Positions 26,496 through 35,443 of a stretch of 50,735 nt of DNA are shown here, one piece after another. The notes below the pieces were generated by a model that had not been told where the DNA came from, made no database searches, and was given only the letters and a program-made list of their open reading frames with translations. This stretch comes from Bradyrhizobium lablabi (lineage in GTDB: Bacteria; Pseudomonadota; Alphaproteobacteria; Rhizobiales; Xanthobacteraceae): assembly GCF_001440475.1 (NCBI RefSeq), contig NZ_LLYB01000035.1:1-50735 (forward strand). Reading direction: 5' to 3'. The translations under genes were made by a program, and so were the position numbers. How positions within the stretch are numbered: position 1 is the first letter of the stretch; each line of letters begins with the position of its first letter.

Positions 26496-27698
26496 ATGCG
26501 CAACCATCCCATCATCGTGCAGAAATATGGCGGTGTCTGCCTTGAAACGCCGGCGAAAATTCGCAGCGTCGCGCGCAGTCTCGCCGACCTGCATGGCCGT
26601 GGTCATCGTGTCGTGGCGATCGTCTCGGCCATGGGCAAGACCACCGATCAATTGATCCAGATGGCCTATCAGGTCAGCCCTGCGCCCAATCGCCGTGAAC
26701 TCGACATGCTGCTTACGACCGGCGAACGCATCAGCATGTCGCTGATGAGCATGGCGCTTGCCGATCTCGGCGTCCCCGCGATCAGCTTCACCGGCAGCCA
26801 GGCCGGCGTGATGACCGACGACTCTCATTCCTCCGCGCGCATCCTGGATGTACGGCCCATTCGCGTGCGTGAGGAACTTGATCGTGGGCGCGTCGTGGTG
26901 CTGGCGGGATTTCAGGGCGTGAACCCGGCGACCCGGGAAATCACCACGCTCGGCCGGGGCGGCAGCGACACCACGGCCGTTGCGATGGCCGCAGCGTTGA
27001 AGGCCGAACGCTGTGAAATCATCAAGGAGGTCGACGGAATTTGTTCGGCCGACCCGCGCGTTGTGCCGGATGCAAAGCCGCTGCGGCAAGTGGACTTCGC
27101 ATCCCTGTCGGAGATGTGCTTCTGGGGTGCCAAGGTCCTGCATTTTCGCAGCGTAGAGCTGGCGCAAAGTCAGGATATGCCGCTGGTCCTCAAGCAATGG
27201 GGCGGCGTTGAACACAGCACGCAGGTGATGAAAGAGGTTGCAGGCATGGAAAACGGAAAAGCTCTGGCCGTCAATTCGATCGCGCGCATCGAGCATGTGG
27301 AAATCGATTCCAGGGATCTCAATCACGGTTTCGAGAAATTCGCGCAGCATCTCAAGCAAAACAGCCTGTCCTGGCCGCAGCTCCTCGACTCCGGCTTCGC
27401 CGCGGGAAAAACCAGCATGACGGTGGCCTGCGATTCAGAATGGCTGGATGCCCTGTCGCGCACGCTGGAGCAGAGCCAGGATCTGCGCAAGCCGCGCGAG
27501 GCTTCAAGCTCGGTCAGCCTCACTTGCTTCGGCGCCGTTTCGCCGGAATTGCCGCTCTCGGCGCTGCAGGTTCTCGCGCATCACGGGATTGTCCCCGACA
27601 AGTATGTGATGTCGCCGAATTCGGTCAGCCTGTTCGTCCCGGTGGAGAAACGGGAGGCCGCGGTCAAGGCGTTGCATTCGCTTGTCCAGCAAGCGTAG
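26496..27698 (+). CDS. Aspartokinase-like amino acid kinase, divergent, coupled to nagA
   Basis: 400 residues. The N-terminal amino-acid-kinase domain has [24 protein letters not shown] (normally KxGGTS), [49 protein letters not shown] and [24 protein letters not shown]. The last two are strong aspartokinase signatures. The C-terminal part (from about 250) resembles ACT-type regulatory domains. The start codon follows the nagA stop with no gap and its ribosome site lies inside nagA. The GGVC sequence in place of GGTS affects residues near the active site, so substrate or activity may differ from a housekeeping LysC. Confidence 0.85.
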   Translation: MRNHPIIVQKYGGVCLETPAKIRSVARSLADLHGRGHRVVAIVSAMGKTTDQLIQMAYQVSPAPNRRELDMLLTTGERISMSLMSMALADLGVPAISFTGSQAGVMTDDSHSSARILDVRPIRVREELDRGRVVVLAGFQGVNPATREITTLGRGGSDTTAVAMAAALKAERCEIIKEVDGICSADPRVVPDAKPLRQVDFASLSEMCFWGAKVLHFRSVELAQSQDMPLVLKQWGGVEHSTQVMKEVAGMENGKALAVNSIARIEHVEIDSRDLNHGFEKFAQHLKQNSLSWPQLLDSGFAAGKTSMTVACDSEWLDALSRTLEQSQDLRKPREASSSVSLTCFGAVSPELPLSALQVLAHHGIVPDKYVMSPNSVSLFVPVEKREAAVKALHSLVQQA

Positions 27699-27792
27699 CT
27701 TTGACAGGCGGCAGAGCCTGCCGACCGGCGGTGTCGCAAGCTCAGCGCGGTCCATTCGTGGGTTTGACGTCACCAAGCCCCAAGCCACGAAC

Positions 27793-28695
27793 TCATTTTC
27801 TGCAGCGCCTGGCCTCTTCGCTGACATGCGAGACAAAACGCTTTAGGTACAAGGGTCTGTCGGTATTTCGACGCATGCAAAGATTCAATACCCGCTTTGC
27901 CCAGGGATCGACGAGCTTGACGATCTTCAACGGCATCGCCTTGCTTGCTCTTCGGGCTGCGCTTTCCGATACGATGCCCGGTGCAACCCCCATGGAAACC
28001 ATGCCGCAAACAGCGATGAAGTTGGGGACTCGAACGCGCCAGCGTATCGGTGTCCCTGATCTTGCCGACTGCATCTCCAGATGCTCCGTGAGTGCGTTGG
28101 AGTTGAGAAGGCCAACCAGTTCGCTGGAGATGGCGCAGGAGAACTCGATCTCCCGACGGGATGCGAACCGGTGGTCATTGGGCACAACGAGCACAAGCTG
28201 ATCAACAGCGAGGGGCACCAGTTCAAGGTCGCCCGCGGGCGTGAAATCCGCAATAATGCCGGCGTCCCGCTCGCCATGCCGAATTGCGTCTATGATTTCG
28301 TGACTCTGCCGCTCCTCGACGTCGAGATCGACGTTGGGGTTCTGGATAAGGTATTTTGCCACCAGGTGTGGCAGCAGTTCGGATAGCCCCGCGGTATTCG
28401 ACAGCAATCTGATCCGCCCCCTCACGCCTTGGGAGAATTCCGCCAGATCGCCCTTCATGCTCTCGCTTTGAGCCAGGATAATTCGGGCGTGTTTCAACAG
28501 AGCGGAGCCGGCGGCGGTCGGACGTACGCCTGTTTTTTCGCGAACAAGGAGAGCGGTGCCGAGCTCCAATTCCATATGCTTGATCCGTTCGCTCGCTGCT
28601 CCGGCGCTTATCCGGATTGCGTTCGCGCCCAAGCTGATGCTTGCGCGCTCAGCGACGTTGATGAACAAGCGTAGGTCGGAGAGATCGAATCTCAT
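27793..28695 (-). CDS. LysR-family transcriptional regulator
   Basis: 300 residues. The N-terminal HTH is LRLFINVAERASISLGANAIRISAGAASERIKHMELELGTALLVREKTGVRPTAAG, followed by a substrate-binding domain with LAVDQLVLVVPNDHRFASRREI and GMVSMGVAPGIVSESAA. It belongs to the group with 'SLGANAIRISAGAASERIK', common in molybdate- or acid-related LysR proteins. It is divergent from the AMP-ligase/NTF2/hydratase unit, with a palindrome in the shared region, and probably regulates that unit. Confidence 0.9.
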   Translation of the reverse strand: MRFDLSDLRLFINVAERASISLGANAIRISAGAASERIKHMELELGTALLVREKTGVRPTAAGSALLKHARIILAQSESMKGDLAEFSQGVRGRIRLLSNTAGLSELLPHLVAKYLIQNPNVDLDVEERQSHEIIDAIRHGERDAGIIADFTPAGDLELVPLAVDQLVLVVPNDHRFASRREIEFSCAISSELVGLLNSNALTEHLEMQSARSGTPIRWRVRVPNFIAVCGMVSMGVAPGIVSESAARRASKAMPLKIVKLVDPWAKRVLNLCMRRNTDRPLYLKRFVSHVSEEARRCRK

Positions 28696-28859
28696 TCAGC
28701 TTACTCCGTGCCCGGTCGTTGAAAGCTTTTGCAGGGGCCGAACGTGATAGCAGTCGCGAGGCAGGGAAGCAGAGCACGAATATGAGCGATGTTGCAATGA
28801 TGGAGCCATGCGCCGCCTTGCCGTTGACGATTTGGGCTTTCCTAAACGACGCTTCGATT

Positions 28860-28879
28860 TTTCCAGTTTGCGCTGGAAA
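28860..28879. promoter_or_regulatory. Perfect inverted repeat upstream of the AMP-ligase gene
   Basis: TTTCCAG and CTGGAAA are separated by TTTGCG and end 23 bases before the ATG at 28903. The position between divergent LysR and target genes fits an LTTR site, or a 5'-leader hairpin. Confidence 0.4.
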
Positions 28880-28902
28880 TGCCCGGCAGATAACTAGAGT
28901 TC

Positions 28903-30667
28903 ATGAACACAGCTACGGAAATTCTGCGCAACGATCCGGAAGCGATCGCGTTCGTCGATATCGATGAGCAGCGCCGACCGATCCGCTACGGCGACATCGG
29001 TCCTTTGCTGGTCGATCTCGCGGAGCAGGCGGGTCTTCCAGCGTTCTCGCGGTCAGCGCGGGTGGCGCTGATCATGCCGAGAGGAAAAGACGGGCTGCTT
29101 GGTTTTCTGGCCGCGTCGTCTTACGCGATCTGCTGTCCGCTCGACCCGCGCTTGCTCGACGATGAATTGGCCGATGCAATCCGGGATCTCAAGGTGGTAG
29201 CGATTGTCGACGGAACCGGAGAGCCGCGCATTGCGTCGATCGCCGAAAGTCTGAAGGTCGACATCCGGAGGCTGCGAGTCTCCGAGCATGCTTCGGGGCT
29301 GCCACAAAAGCATCGAATTGGCCGAACCGATGCGGACGATATCGCGCTGCTGTTGCAGACCTCGGGAACGACCTCGAAGCCGAAGCACGTCGCTCTCACG
29401 CACTCAAACATTCTTGCTGCCGCCAGGGCGATCGTGACAAGTTATGCCATCGGCCCGTCCGACTTGTGCATCAATCCCATGCCGCATCATCACGTCCATG
29501 GCCTGATAAGCGCGGGGACGTCGTCCTTGCTCGCCGGCGCGTCTCAATATTGCTTGCCGTCGTTCGCGCCTGCAGCCTTCGACAAGGCCATGGAGTTACT
29601 TGATCCCACATGGTTCACCGGCTCGCCCGCCTTCCACCTCGGACTCCTGGATCACTTCAATGCTTCCGGCCATGCTCCGAGGACGGAACGCTTGCGGTTC
29701 ATGCGATCGTCTTCGGCTCGCCTCGGCCATCGCGCAATACGAACAGATGTTCGGGGTGCCATTGCTGGAAAACTACGGAATGACGGAGACTGCCTCGACG
29801 GTGTGCTCGAATCTGCTCGCGCCCGGGTTGCGGACACGGGGGTCGGTGGGGCGTCCGATCGGAGCGGAAATCCGTATCGTGGATGCTTTAGGTCTCGAAC
29901 TCGGTGTCGGTTCGGAAGGAGAGGTGCTGCTGCGGGGGCCCAGCGTCATCACCCGGTATGCATCGGGCGAATCCGGCCGCGATCACTTCATCGACGGCTG
30001 GCTGCGCACGGGAGATGTCGGCAAGATCGACGAGGACGGATGTCTGTTCATTCGCGGCCGGACCAAGGAATTGATCAAGCGCGGCGGGCACTCGGTGTAT
30101 CCGCTGGAAGTCGACAGCGCGATCCTGTCGCATCCGGAGGTGACGGAGGCCATCACTTTTTCCCTGGAGCATCCGACCCTGGGCGAAGAATTGGTGGCGG
30201 CATTTGTCCCGCGTGCCGGCAGCGCGATCGATGGAAATGATATCCGCCATTTCCTCGAGGGCAAGATCAGCACGTACAAGATTCCCGCTGCTATCATTCG
30301 TGTCGGAGAGATTCCGAAAAACGCCACGGGCAAGTCGGCGCGCCGGGCGATGCGTCCCGCATTCGCAGGTGAGTTTGCGCTGAAAGGCGTGGCGGCGCAT
30401 TCGGAGCTTGAAGGTGCGATCCTCGAAGCCTGGGCGCGCGCAACCGACGCGTCGGGTCTTGGAGTCACCGATAATCTATTCGTTCATGGAGGCGATCCGA
30501 TTCGGGCGCAGCGTGTTCGAGACGACCTTCGGCAACGCCCCGGTGTGGACTTGTCATTGAAGGACATGATTCGTAACCCGACGGTGCGCATGCAGGCGAG
30601 CCTTGTTTTATCCAGAGCCGGGCCGAGCGTGCCGGCACCGTCACCACTCACGGAGATATCGAAATGA
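28903..30667 (+). pseudogene. AMP-dependent acyl-CoA synthetase with carrier-like C-terminus, frameshifted
   Basis: The N-terminal part is in one frame (28903 to about 29730): LLLQTSGTTSKPKHVALTH is the AMP-binding loop and INPMPHHHVHGL a core motif. From about 29720 homology continues in the next frame: YEQMFGVPLLENYGMTETAS, DGWLRTGDVGKIDEDGCLFIRGRTKELIKRGG and KNATGKSARRAM. A small indel near 29715-29735 therefore splits the gene. Around it GCCTC occurs once where a tandem pair would restore the frame, so a 5-base loss is one explanation. The tail resembles a phosphopantetheine carrier domain, but GGDS reads GGDP. The downstream frame ends by ATGA overlap with the next gene. Confidence 0.8.
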
Positions 30668-31080
30668 ATGCAACAGCATCCGCACCTGCCGGCGTACCTG
30701 CGGATCATGCTCCCGATGCCAAGGGCGTCGAGGCGCTCATTAACAGATACCTGGTCGCAGTAAAGCACTGCGATGTGGAGGCGCTGCGCTCGACGTTCGA
30801 GCCGTCGGCCAATATCTCCCATTACTATGTCAAGGGCGATACCGTGCGCGCGAACGACGTCGAGGGGTTCGTCAACGTGATCCGATCGCTTCACGACAAG
30901 TTTGACAACGCGGAGGAGGTCGCAAGGGCGATCGACGTTCGCCTGGTCGGTCCTCTTGCCAGTGTCCGCGTTCCGTTTGGTTTCGTCATGGGACCGAATA
31001 CTCTCGAAGGCGAAGATATCTTCAATCTCGCCTTCTGCAGGGGAGAGTGGAAGATCATCCACAAGAGTTACTATCTCTGA
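30664..31080 (+). CDS. NTF2-like/SnoaL-type protein
   Basis: 138 residues. GVEALINRYLVAVKHCDVEALRSTFEPSANISHYYVKGDTVRANDVEGFVNVI and the C-terminal GEDIFNLAFCRGEWKIIHKSYYL fit an NTF2-like fold of the lumazine-binding or SnoaL type. Function is unknown. It overlaps the end of the broken ligase by four bases and lies 11 bases before the hydratase gene, so it is in that operon. Confidence 0.75.
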   Translation: MNATASAPAGVPADHAPDAKGVEALINRYLVAVKHCDVEALRSTFEPSANISHYYVKGDTVRANDVEGFVNVIRSLHDKFDNAEEVARAIDVRLVGPLASVRVPFGFVMGPNTLEGEDIFNLAFCRGEWKIIHKSYYL

Positions 31081-31091
31081 GAGAGCCCGCG

Positions 31092-31877
31092 ATGACCGAT
31101 CTGGTCGAATATCGCCTCGAGGGGCATATCGCAACGATAACCCTGAACAGGCCCGACAAGCTCAACGCCTTCGATGCGGACCTTGTGCGGGCTCTTGCCG
31201 GCAAGCTGCGACGGTTTGACGAGGATGAGGTCGCACGGGTTGCGATCCTGAGAGGGGCCGGCAAGGCGTTTTCGAGCGGTGCCGATGTGAAGGCAAGACA
31301 ATGCCGGAGCAGAGAGGAATTCGAGCGGTTCGGTGGCCCGCAGGAGCCCGATGCTCATTCCGGCGATCTATTGACGCGCGCGGTGAAGTGGAAGCCGGTG
31401 ATTGCCGCTCCCCATGGTTATGTCATGGGACTTGCGGTCGGCATCGTGCTCGAGTGCGACATCGTCGTTTCCGAAGCTGAAACGAAGTTCCAGATCACGG
31501 AGACACCAAGGGGGCTCGGCGGTGCGAGGTATTGGGGGCTGGCGCACTTCTGCGGCGCCGCGGCCTTCGCCGCGGAGGTAGCTCTCACCGGAAGATTCTT
31601 CTCGGCTGAGGAAGCTCAAGGGGCTGGTTTGATTGCGCGCGTGTGTCCCAAGGGTGAACACCTCGGCGTGGCGCACCGGATCGCGCAGAGCATAGCCAGC
31701 AATCCGCCGCTCAGCGTTCGATCTACCGTCCGCTCGCGGCGCTATTTCATGGATTTGTTCGAGAAGGAGATTGCAGCCCAGACGGATCCGATGAAGCTTT
31801 ACCTTACCGAAGATTTCCGAGAGGCGGTTAATGCCCATCTTGAGAAGCGGGAGCCAGGGCCCTTCCATGGACGCTGA
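31092..31877 (+). CDS. Enoyl-CoA hydratase/isomerase (crotonase) family protein
   Basis: 261 residues. Crotonase features are IATITLNRPDKLNAFDADLVRAL, FSSGADVKARQ (oxyanion hole), GYVMGLAVGIVLECDIVVSEAETKFQITETPRGLGG, which carries one catalytic-type Glu, and VALTGRFFSAEEAQGAGLIARV. The reaction is not specified by sequence. It is the third gene of the unit started by the broken ligase. GAGAG lies just before the ATG at 31092. Confidence 0.88.
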   Translation: MTDLVEYRLEGHIATITLNRPDKLNAFDADLVRALAGKLRRFDEDEVARVAILRGAGKAFSSGADVKARQCRSREEFERFGGPQEPDAHSGDLLTRAVKWKPVIAAPHGYVMGLAVGIVLECDIVVSEAETKFQITETPRGLGGARYWGLAHFCGAAAFAAEVALTGRFFSAEEAQGAGLIARVCPKGEHLGVAHRIAQSIASNPPLSVRSTVRSRRYFMDLFEKEIAAQTDPMKLYLTEDFREAVNAHLEKREPGPFHGR

Positions 31878-31972
31878 ATCAATCGCGATCGTAGCCGGGC
31901 AGGTGCGCTCCTTCTTGAGGCTAGTTTCGTGGCGACGCAAGCTCAGACAATTGGGGCGCACAACATGAGACG

Positions 31973-32317
31973 CTACTCCTCGATAGCTCCGCCGATCATT
32001 CTCAGGTGCTCTCGAAAGCCAAACGCCGGATGCTCCAGACGACGTGCGAGATATTGCGCAAAAGCAGCTTGATCCCTGAAGCTACGTCCCGCTCGCATTT
32101 CGCTGGCCTGCCGGTGCTCCGTTGACCTGATTGCTTCCGCCGCTTGGACAACCTCCGCAAGGCGCTCACGCGGAAGAAAAATCGCCCCATCTGCATCACA
32201 CGCGACTACGTCGTCCGGACCGACCAGCCATTCGCCTACGCGAGCAGAGACGAGAGCATCGGGCGCACGCTTGTCGAGCCGCTGCGGCCCTGTCGGCAAC
32301 GAACCGAGCGAGAAGAA
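31973..32317 (-). pseudogene. C-terminal fragment of an RraA-family protein
   Basis: About 115 codons reading FFSLGSLPTGPQRLDKRAPDA, then GEWLVGPDDVVACDADGAIFLPRERLAEVVQAAE and a helical tail. This matches the C-terminal third of RraA/4-hydroxy-4-methyl-2-oxoglutarate aldolase-like proteins; the DADGxxxxPRE motif is characteristic. The catalytic N-terminal part is missing. Upstream of about 32317 the frame becomes unrelated and instead overlaps a Crp-type fragment on the other strand, so the gene is truncated by a rearrangement. Confidence 0.65.
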
Positions 32318-32626
32318 ATGTTGAACCGGAGTACGTTCATATGGCTGTTTGAAAATTGTCCCCGGTTCACGCAGTCCCTGGCGCAGCAGCTCAACGAGCG
32401 GATGGGTCAATTCATTGCCGCCATGGAATCGGATCGCCTTCACGATCCTGCGGCACGCGTAGCGCGCCATTTGGCGTGGCTGTTCAACCCGATCCTCTAT
32501 CCGAGCACCCGCGTGCTCATCGAGATTACGCACGAGGAGCTTGCACTTCTGGCCGGGCTCTCGCGCCAGGTGGCGAACAAGGCGCTTGCGAGCATCGAGG
32601 CCACTAGCGACGTCCTGATCGCTTGA
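32318..32626 (+). pseudogene. Fragment of a Crp/Fnr-family regulator
   Basis: The frame from about 32318 reads NRSTFIWLFENCPRFTQSLAQQLNERM and then DPAARVARHLAWLFNPILYP. EITHEELALLAGLSRQVANKALASIEA, a Crp-type helix-turn-helix, follows. The cyclic-nucleotide-like N-terminal barrel is absent, and the winged end after the recognition helix is replaced by SDVLIA and a stop. The open frame extends back to 32144, but that part is antisense to the RraA fragment and is not Crp-like. Both ends are broken, so it is probably non-functional. Confidence 0.6.
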
Positions 32627-33182
32627 GTTCGGCGACTTGGGGCTGCTTCTCCCCGGCCAACTTCCCCGCGGCGTGCAGGCTGCTGCAATACCACCAGATT
32701 TCATATTGTCTCGCGCCCAAAAACAGTCCGGTCTCCCTGCACTCCTCGTAGGTTTTGAAGTTGCGTACGTTTCTGCACGTTGTCGATAAAGTAAAATCCC
32801 CTGATGACACGGAGCATCCGTTCCACGGCTGATTGCCGTATTTGAAGCTTGTTTGGCAACCGTCGGTGCAACTGCTGGAGGTCTTCTCAAGCGCGGCAAT
32901 CCTCGCCATCACTGAACCGGTCACTGGCTTTTGAGCTGATGTCGGTGGCGTTTGAGGGGCTGGCGATGTCGGGCGAGCTGCAACCGTGTTTGCCACCGGC
33001 GGCGCCTGCCTCTGTGATCTTACTACCGGCGGCCTTGCCACCTGCTGCGGCGCCTGAACCGTGATGCTGGGAAGCTGGTTGGTGGGGCCTGTTGCGGTTT
33101 GCGAGGCTGCCGTGCCGCTCAGCAATACGGTTGACAGGACAGCGATAGCTGAGGGCGCGACAAGGCTCGATGACATTCTCAC
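32604..33182 (-). CDS. Cys-rich exported protein, tandem paralogue A
   Basis: 192 residues. A signal peptide (MRMSSSLVAPSAIAVLSTVLLSGTAASQ) is followed by a Pro/Thr/Gln-rich linker and a C-terminal Cys domain: CTDGCQTSFK, then WNGCS, TTCRN, YEECRETGLFLGA and EIWWYCSS. Six Cys in the mature domain suggest disulphides in the periplasm. I do not recognise the family. It starts at GTG 33182, aligned with the ATG of paralogue B, and both carry GGGAGAACG upstream. Function unknown. Confidence 0.75.
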   Translation of the reverse strand: MRMSSSLVAPSAIAVLSTVLLSGTAASQTATGPTNQLPSITVQAPQQVARPPVVRSQRQAPPVANTVAARPTSPAPQTPPTSAQKPVTGSVMARIAALEKTSSSCTDGCQTSFKYGNQPWNGCSVSSGDFTLSTTCRNVRNFKTYEECRETGLFLGARQYEIWWYCSSLHAAGKLAGEKQPQVAELKRSGRR

Positions 33183-33222
33183 AACTCGTTCTCCCCAAAT
33201 GCCGTCCCCGGGTCGGATTGCG

Positions 33223-33777
33223 CTACCTGTTTCGATTCTCCGCGGTAACCCGAAATTTTCCTCCAGCCAGCATGCCGTTGCAATACCACCAGGATCGTTG
33301 GTGGTTCCAGCCCAGGAACATTTTGGTTTCTACGCATTGCACGTAGTCCCTGTGAGTGAGCGTGTCTTTGCAGGTTGCTGAGAAAACTGAATTCCACCCC
33401 GCCGATTCGCTGCATCCAACCCAAGGGTCCTTGCCGCGTTTCAAGCTTGTTTCGCAACCATCGTTGCAACTGCTGGCCTCTCTCTCGAGGCGGGCAAGCT
33501 TCGCCATGACAGGACCCTGCGCAGCCGACGGCGTCCCTCCCGCTGTTTGAGCCGTCGTCCGGGCGGCCGGTCCTCTCCGGAAACCTGCACCGGTGTTTGC
33601 CGCCCGCTGCTGCGTCTGTGGCGGCCTCGCCGTTTGCTTCGGCGCTTCGACTGTGATGCTCGGAAGCGTGGAGCCTGATGTGGTTTGCGACGCGGCGGTG
33701 CCGCCGAGGGCGCTCAGCAATGCGGTTGACAGGATCGCGACAGCTGACGGCGCGACAAGGCTTGATGACATTCTCAT
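33223..33777 (-). CDS. Cys-rich exported protein, tandem paralogue B
   Basis: 184 residues, clearly paralogous to the next gene. It has the same signal peptide start MRMSSSLVAPSAVAILSTALLS, the same LPSITVEAPKQTARPP linker motif, and the same Cys framework: CNDGCETSLKRGKDPWVGCS, ATCKD, YVQCVETKMFLGW and SWWYCNGM. ATG at 33777 is chosen because it matches paralogue A and has GGGAGAA upstream; the frame is open to 33825. The two genes are 40 bases apart. The Cys-rich domain may bind a ligand or metal, but there is no direct evidence. Confidence 0.75.
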   Translation of the reverse strand: MRMSSSLVAPSAVAILSTALLSALGGTAASQTTSGSTLPSITVEAPKQTARPPQTQQRAANTGAGFRRGPAARTTAQTAGGTPSAAQGPVMAKLARLEREASSCNDGCETSLKRGKDPWVGCSESAGWNSVFSATCKDTLTHRDYVQCVETKMFLGWNHQRSWWYCNGMLAGGKFRVTAENRNR

Positions 33778-33864
33778 GACCCGTTCTCCCAAATCCGGAA
33801 ATAAACGCCGTCCCGGTGCGGACACCGTCTCACGTACCCAACCAGCCGTTCCGTTCGATCGGCA

Positions 33865-35076
33865 TCATGCTCCGGCGCAGTCACACGCATCTCCCACGCT
33901 CGCGACAATGCGTACGGTCGTGCCGAGTTTTCGCCGCAGCCAATCGAATACGTACTCCTTTGCAAGGGTCGGATTGTCGATATGGCCGGGAGATGCCGCG
34001 GTTTCTTCCGTCGAAAAGACCTTCAAATCAAGCGGCGCGCCCGACCGTTTGCAGGATTCGTGGACATCGATTGCATTCTCGACGGCGATATGATCGTGTT
34101 GTCCGATCGTCATCAGCGAAGGGCATTTTAGCATCGCCGCGGAATGCACGACTCCCGCCATCCAGACCCGCTCGCCGGGCGCTGCTTGATCGCAGCCGAT
34201 CCGACCTATCGCAAAAATGAGTTCGTGGCGTTCCCAAAGTCCCCCGTCACAAACCGCAGCGGCAAATCGATGATCGCGGCTTGCGATCCCGGTCGCGAGA
34301 GAGCTGCCCAAGCCGTCACCGTAAAGCGCGATCCTGGAGGGATCGATGTCGCCGCGCGCGAGCAGATAGTCCACCCAGCGACCGGCCGAAGCCTCGATGT
34401 CTTCGTCCGTGGCTTCGTAGTCCGGCAGATCGATCAGCAGAAGCGATAGGCCATTTCCAGCCGCGCTCCTACGCATCGTGTAAAGTAGTTCATCCTTGCA
34501 GAGGTCGACCCCGCCGAGACAGACCACGACCGGCATCAACGGGGGAGCGCCCGGAGCGCTGATGAAATATCCTTCCAGGGAGCAGCCGCCTTGGTATGGA
34601 ATTCTGACGACGTCGCCCCTCGGGCAGGTATGTTCGAGATAGAGGCGCGAGCACCGTCTCATGCTTCGCAACAGAAACTCGCGCCTCGGATCCTTCTCAT
34701 CCATGAATAGCTCGGCGCAGCGGTAATAGTTCGATGCCCGCAGCCAGTTGCTGGTCGCCGCATTGAAGCCGCCCCGGGCATGTGCTTCATCACCGCGGGC
34801 ACGGTTGATATCGGCTGCGCTTTTCCAGGCTTCATACCAACTCTCGTCGTCGCCAGGCGTAATCAGCCTTGCGGCGAAAAAACATTCCGAGATGGTGCTT
34901 GCGCCCTCCTGTGCCGCACCGAGCATCCGCATGAACTGAAACGAGTAAGCCTCGTCGTCGGGCCATTGCAGCCATCCCGCGTCGCCGTAGCGGGGCGGCG
35001 GGGACGGCATTTTTGGCCCGCCCAATTTGGCCTCGGCCGGCAACGCGAGCATATCCTTGTCCGGGTCCATCGACAT
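33865..35076 (-). CDS. FrsA/DUF1100-like alpha/beta hydrolase lacking the nucleophile Ser
   Basis: 403 residues. An N-terminal helical cap (about 40-150) is followed by an alpha/beta-hydrolase core: PVVVCLGGVDLCKDELLYTM, SLLLIDLPDYEATDEDIEAS, IDPSRIALYGDGLGSSLATGIASR, LMTIGQHDHIAVENA and GHIDNP. This resembles 2,6-dihydropseudooxynicotine hydrolase and FrsA. At the GxSxG elbow the sequence is GDGLG, with Gly255 where the nucleophile Ser should be, while Asp328 and His365 candidates remain. FrsA-like proteins also lack this Ser. ATG at 35076 follows GGGAGG. Its promoter segment is duplicated next to the response regulator. Confidence 0.82.
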   Translation of the reverse strand: MSMDPDKDMLALPAEAKLGGPKMPSPPPRYGDAGWLQWPDDEAYSFQFMRMLGAAQEGASTISECFFAARLITPGDDESWYEAWKSAADINRARGDEAHARGGFNAATSNWLRASNYYRCAELFMDEKDPRREFLLRSMRRCSRLYLEHTCPRGDVVRIPYQGGCSLEGYFISAPGAPPLMPVVVCLGGVDLCKDELLYTMRRSAAGNGLSLLLIDLPDYEATDEDIEASAGRWVDYLLARGDIDPSRIALYGDGLGSSLATGIASRDHRFAAAVCDGGLWERHELIFAIGRIGCDQAAPGERVWMAGVVHSAAMLKCPSLMTIGQHDHIAVENAIDVHESCKRSGAPLDLKVFSTEETAASPGHIDNPTLAKEYVFDWLRRKLGTTVRIVASVGDACDCAGA

Positions 35077-35250
35077 CGCTTCCTCCCAAAGGGAAGACAA
35101 AGCATCACTGGAAGTGTTCGATGTGTCTCGCGAATTTCCGCGTGTGCCCGTTTTTGTAATTTTCCATGTCGGACCGGGAGGACGATACATTGCGTTACAA
35201 GATGTCACTTGCCTCGGCGGTTGGGTACTCGGGCGCGTATGGCCAATCCG
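34953..35250. repeat. Segmental duplication, copy 1 (hydrolase 5' end plus divergent promoter)
   Basis: This stretch is highly similar to 35872-36170 over its whole length, including GCATTTTTGGCCCGCCCAAT, CGCGAATTTCCGCGTGTG and CGGTTGGGTACTC. On the minus strand it holds the intact hydrolase start. On the plus strand it ends at ATGGCCAATCC, the counterpart of the response regulator's ATGGGCAATCC, but the reading frame then dies after a few codons. Confidence 0.85.
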
Positions 35251-35443
35251 ATGGGTTGGACGACGCTATTGGCCAATGTCTGGAGTGGCCCATAGAAGAC
35301 ATGGCCGAGCCTGCGGCTTTCTGACCCGAGGCGCCACCTCGGGGTGTGTCATTTCCCGGAATCTATCGAGCAGTGATGCTCAACCTTCTAGCCCGCTCCT
35401 ATCGGCCGGACTGGCAATGTCGATCGAGAACGAGCTTGCGGCA
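35251..35443. other. Non-coding gap between duplicated segments
   Basis: No convincing gene, repeat or hairpin is visible. Short open frames here have no family resemblance. This is where the body of a second response-regulator gene would be expected if the whole divergent unit had once been duplicated. Confidence 0.4.

Noticed and set aside
25455..27359. A 634-codon open frame on the minus strand
   Set aside because: It lies antisense to nagA and the aspartokinase gene, crosses both, and reads as His/Arg/Asp-rich shadow sequence with no family motifs.
32144..32317. N-terminal extension of the Crp-like fragment
   Set aside because: This part is antisense to the RraA fragment and has no resemblance to a cyclic-nucleotide-binding barrel.
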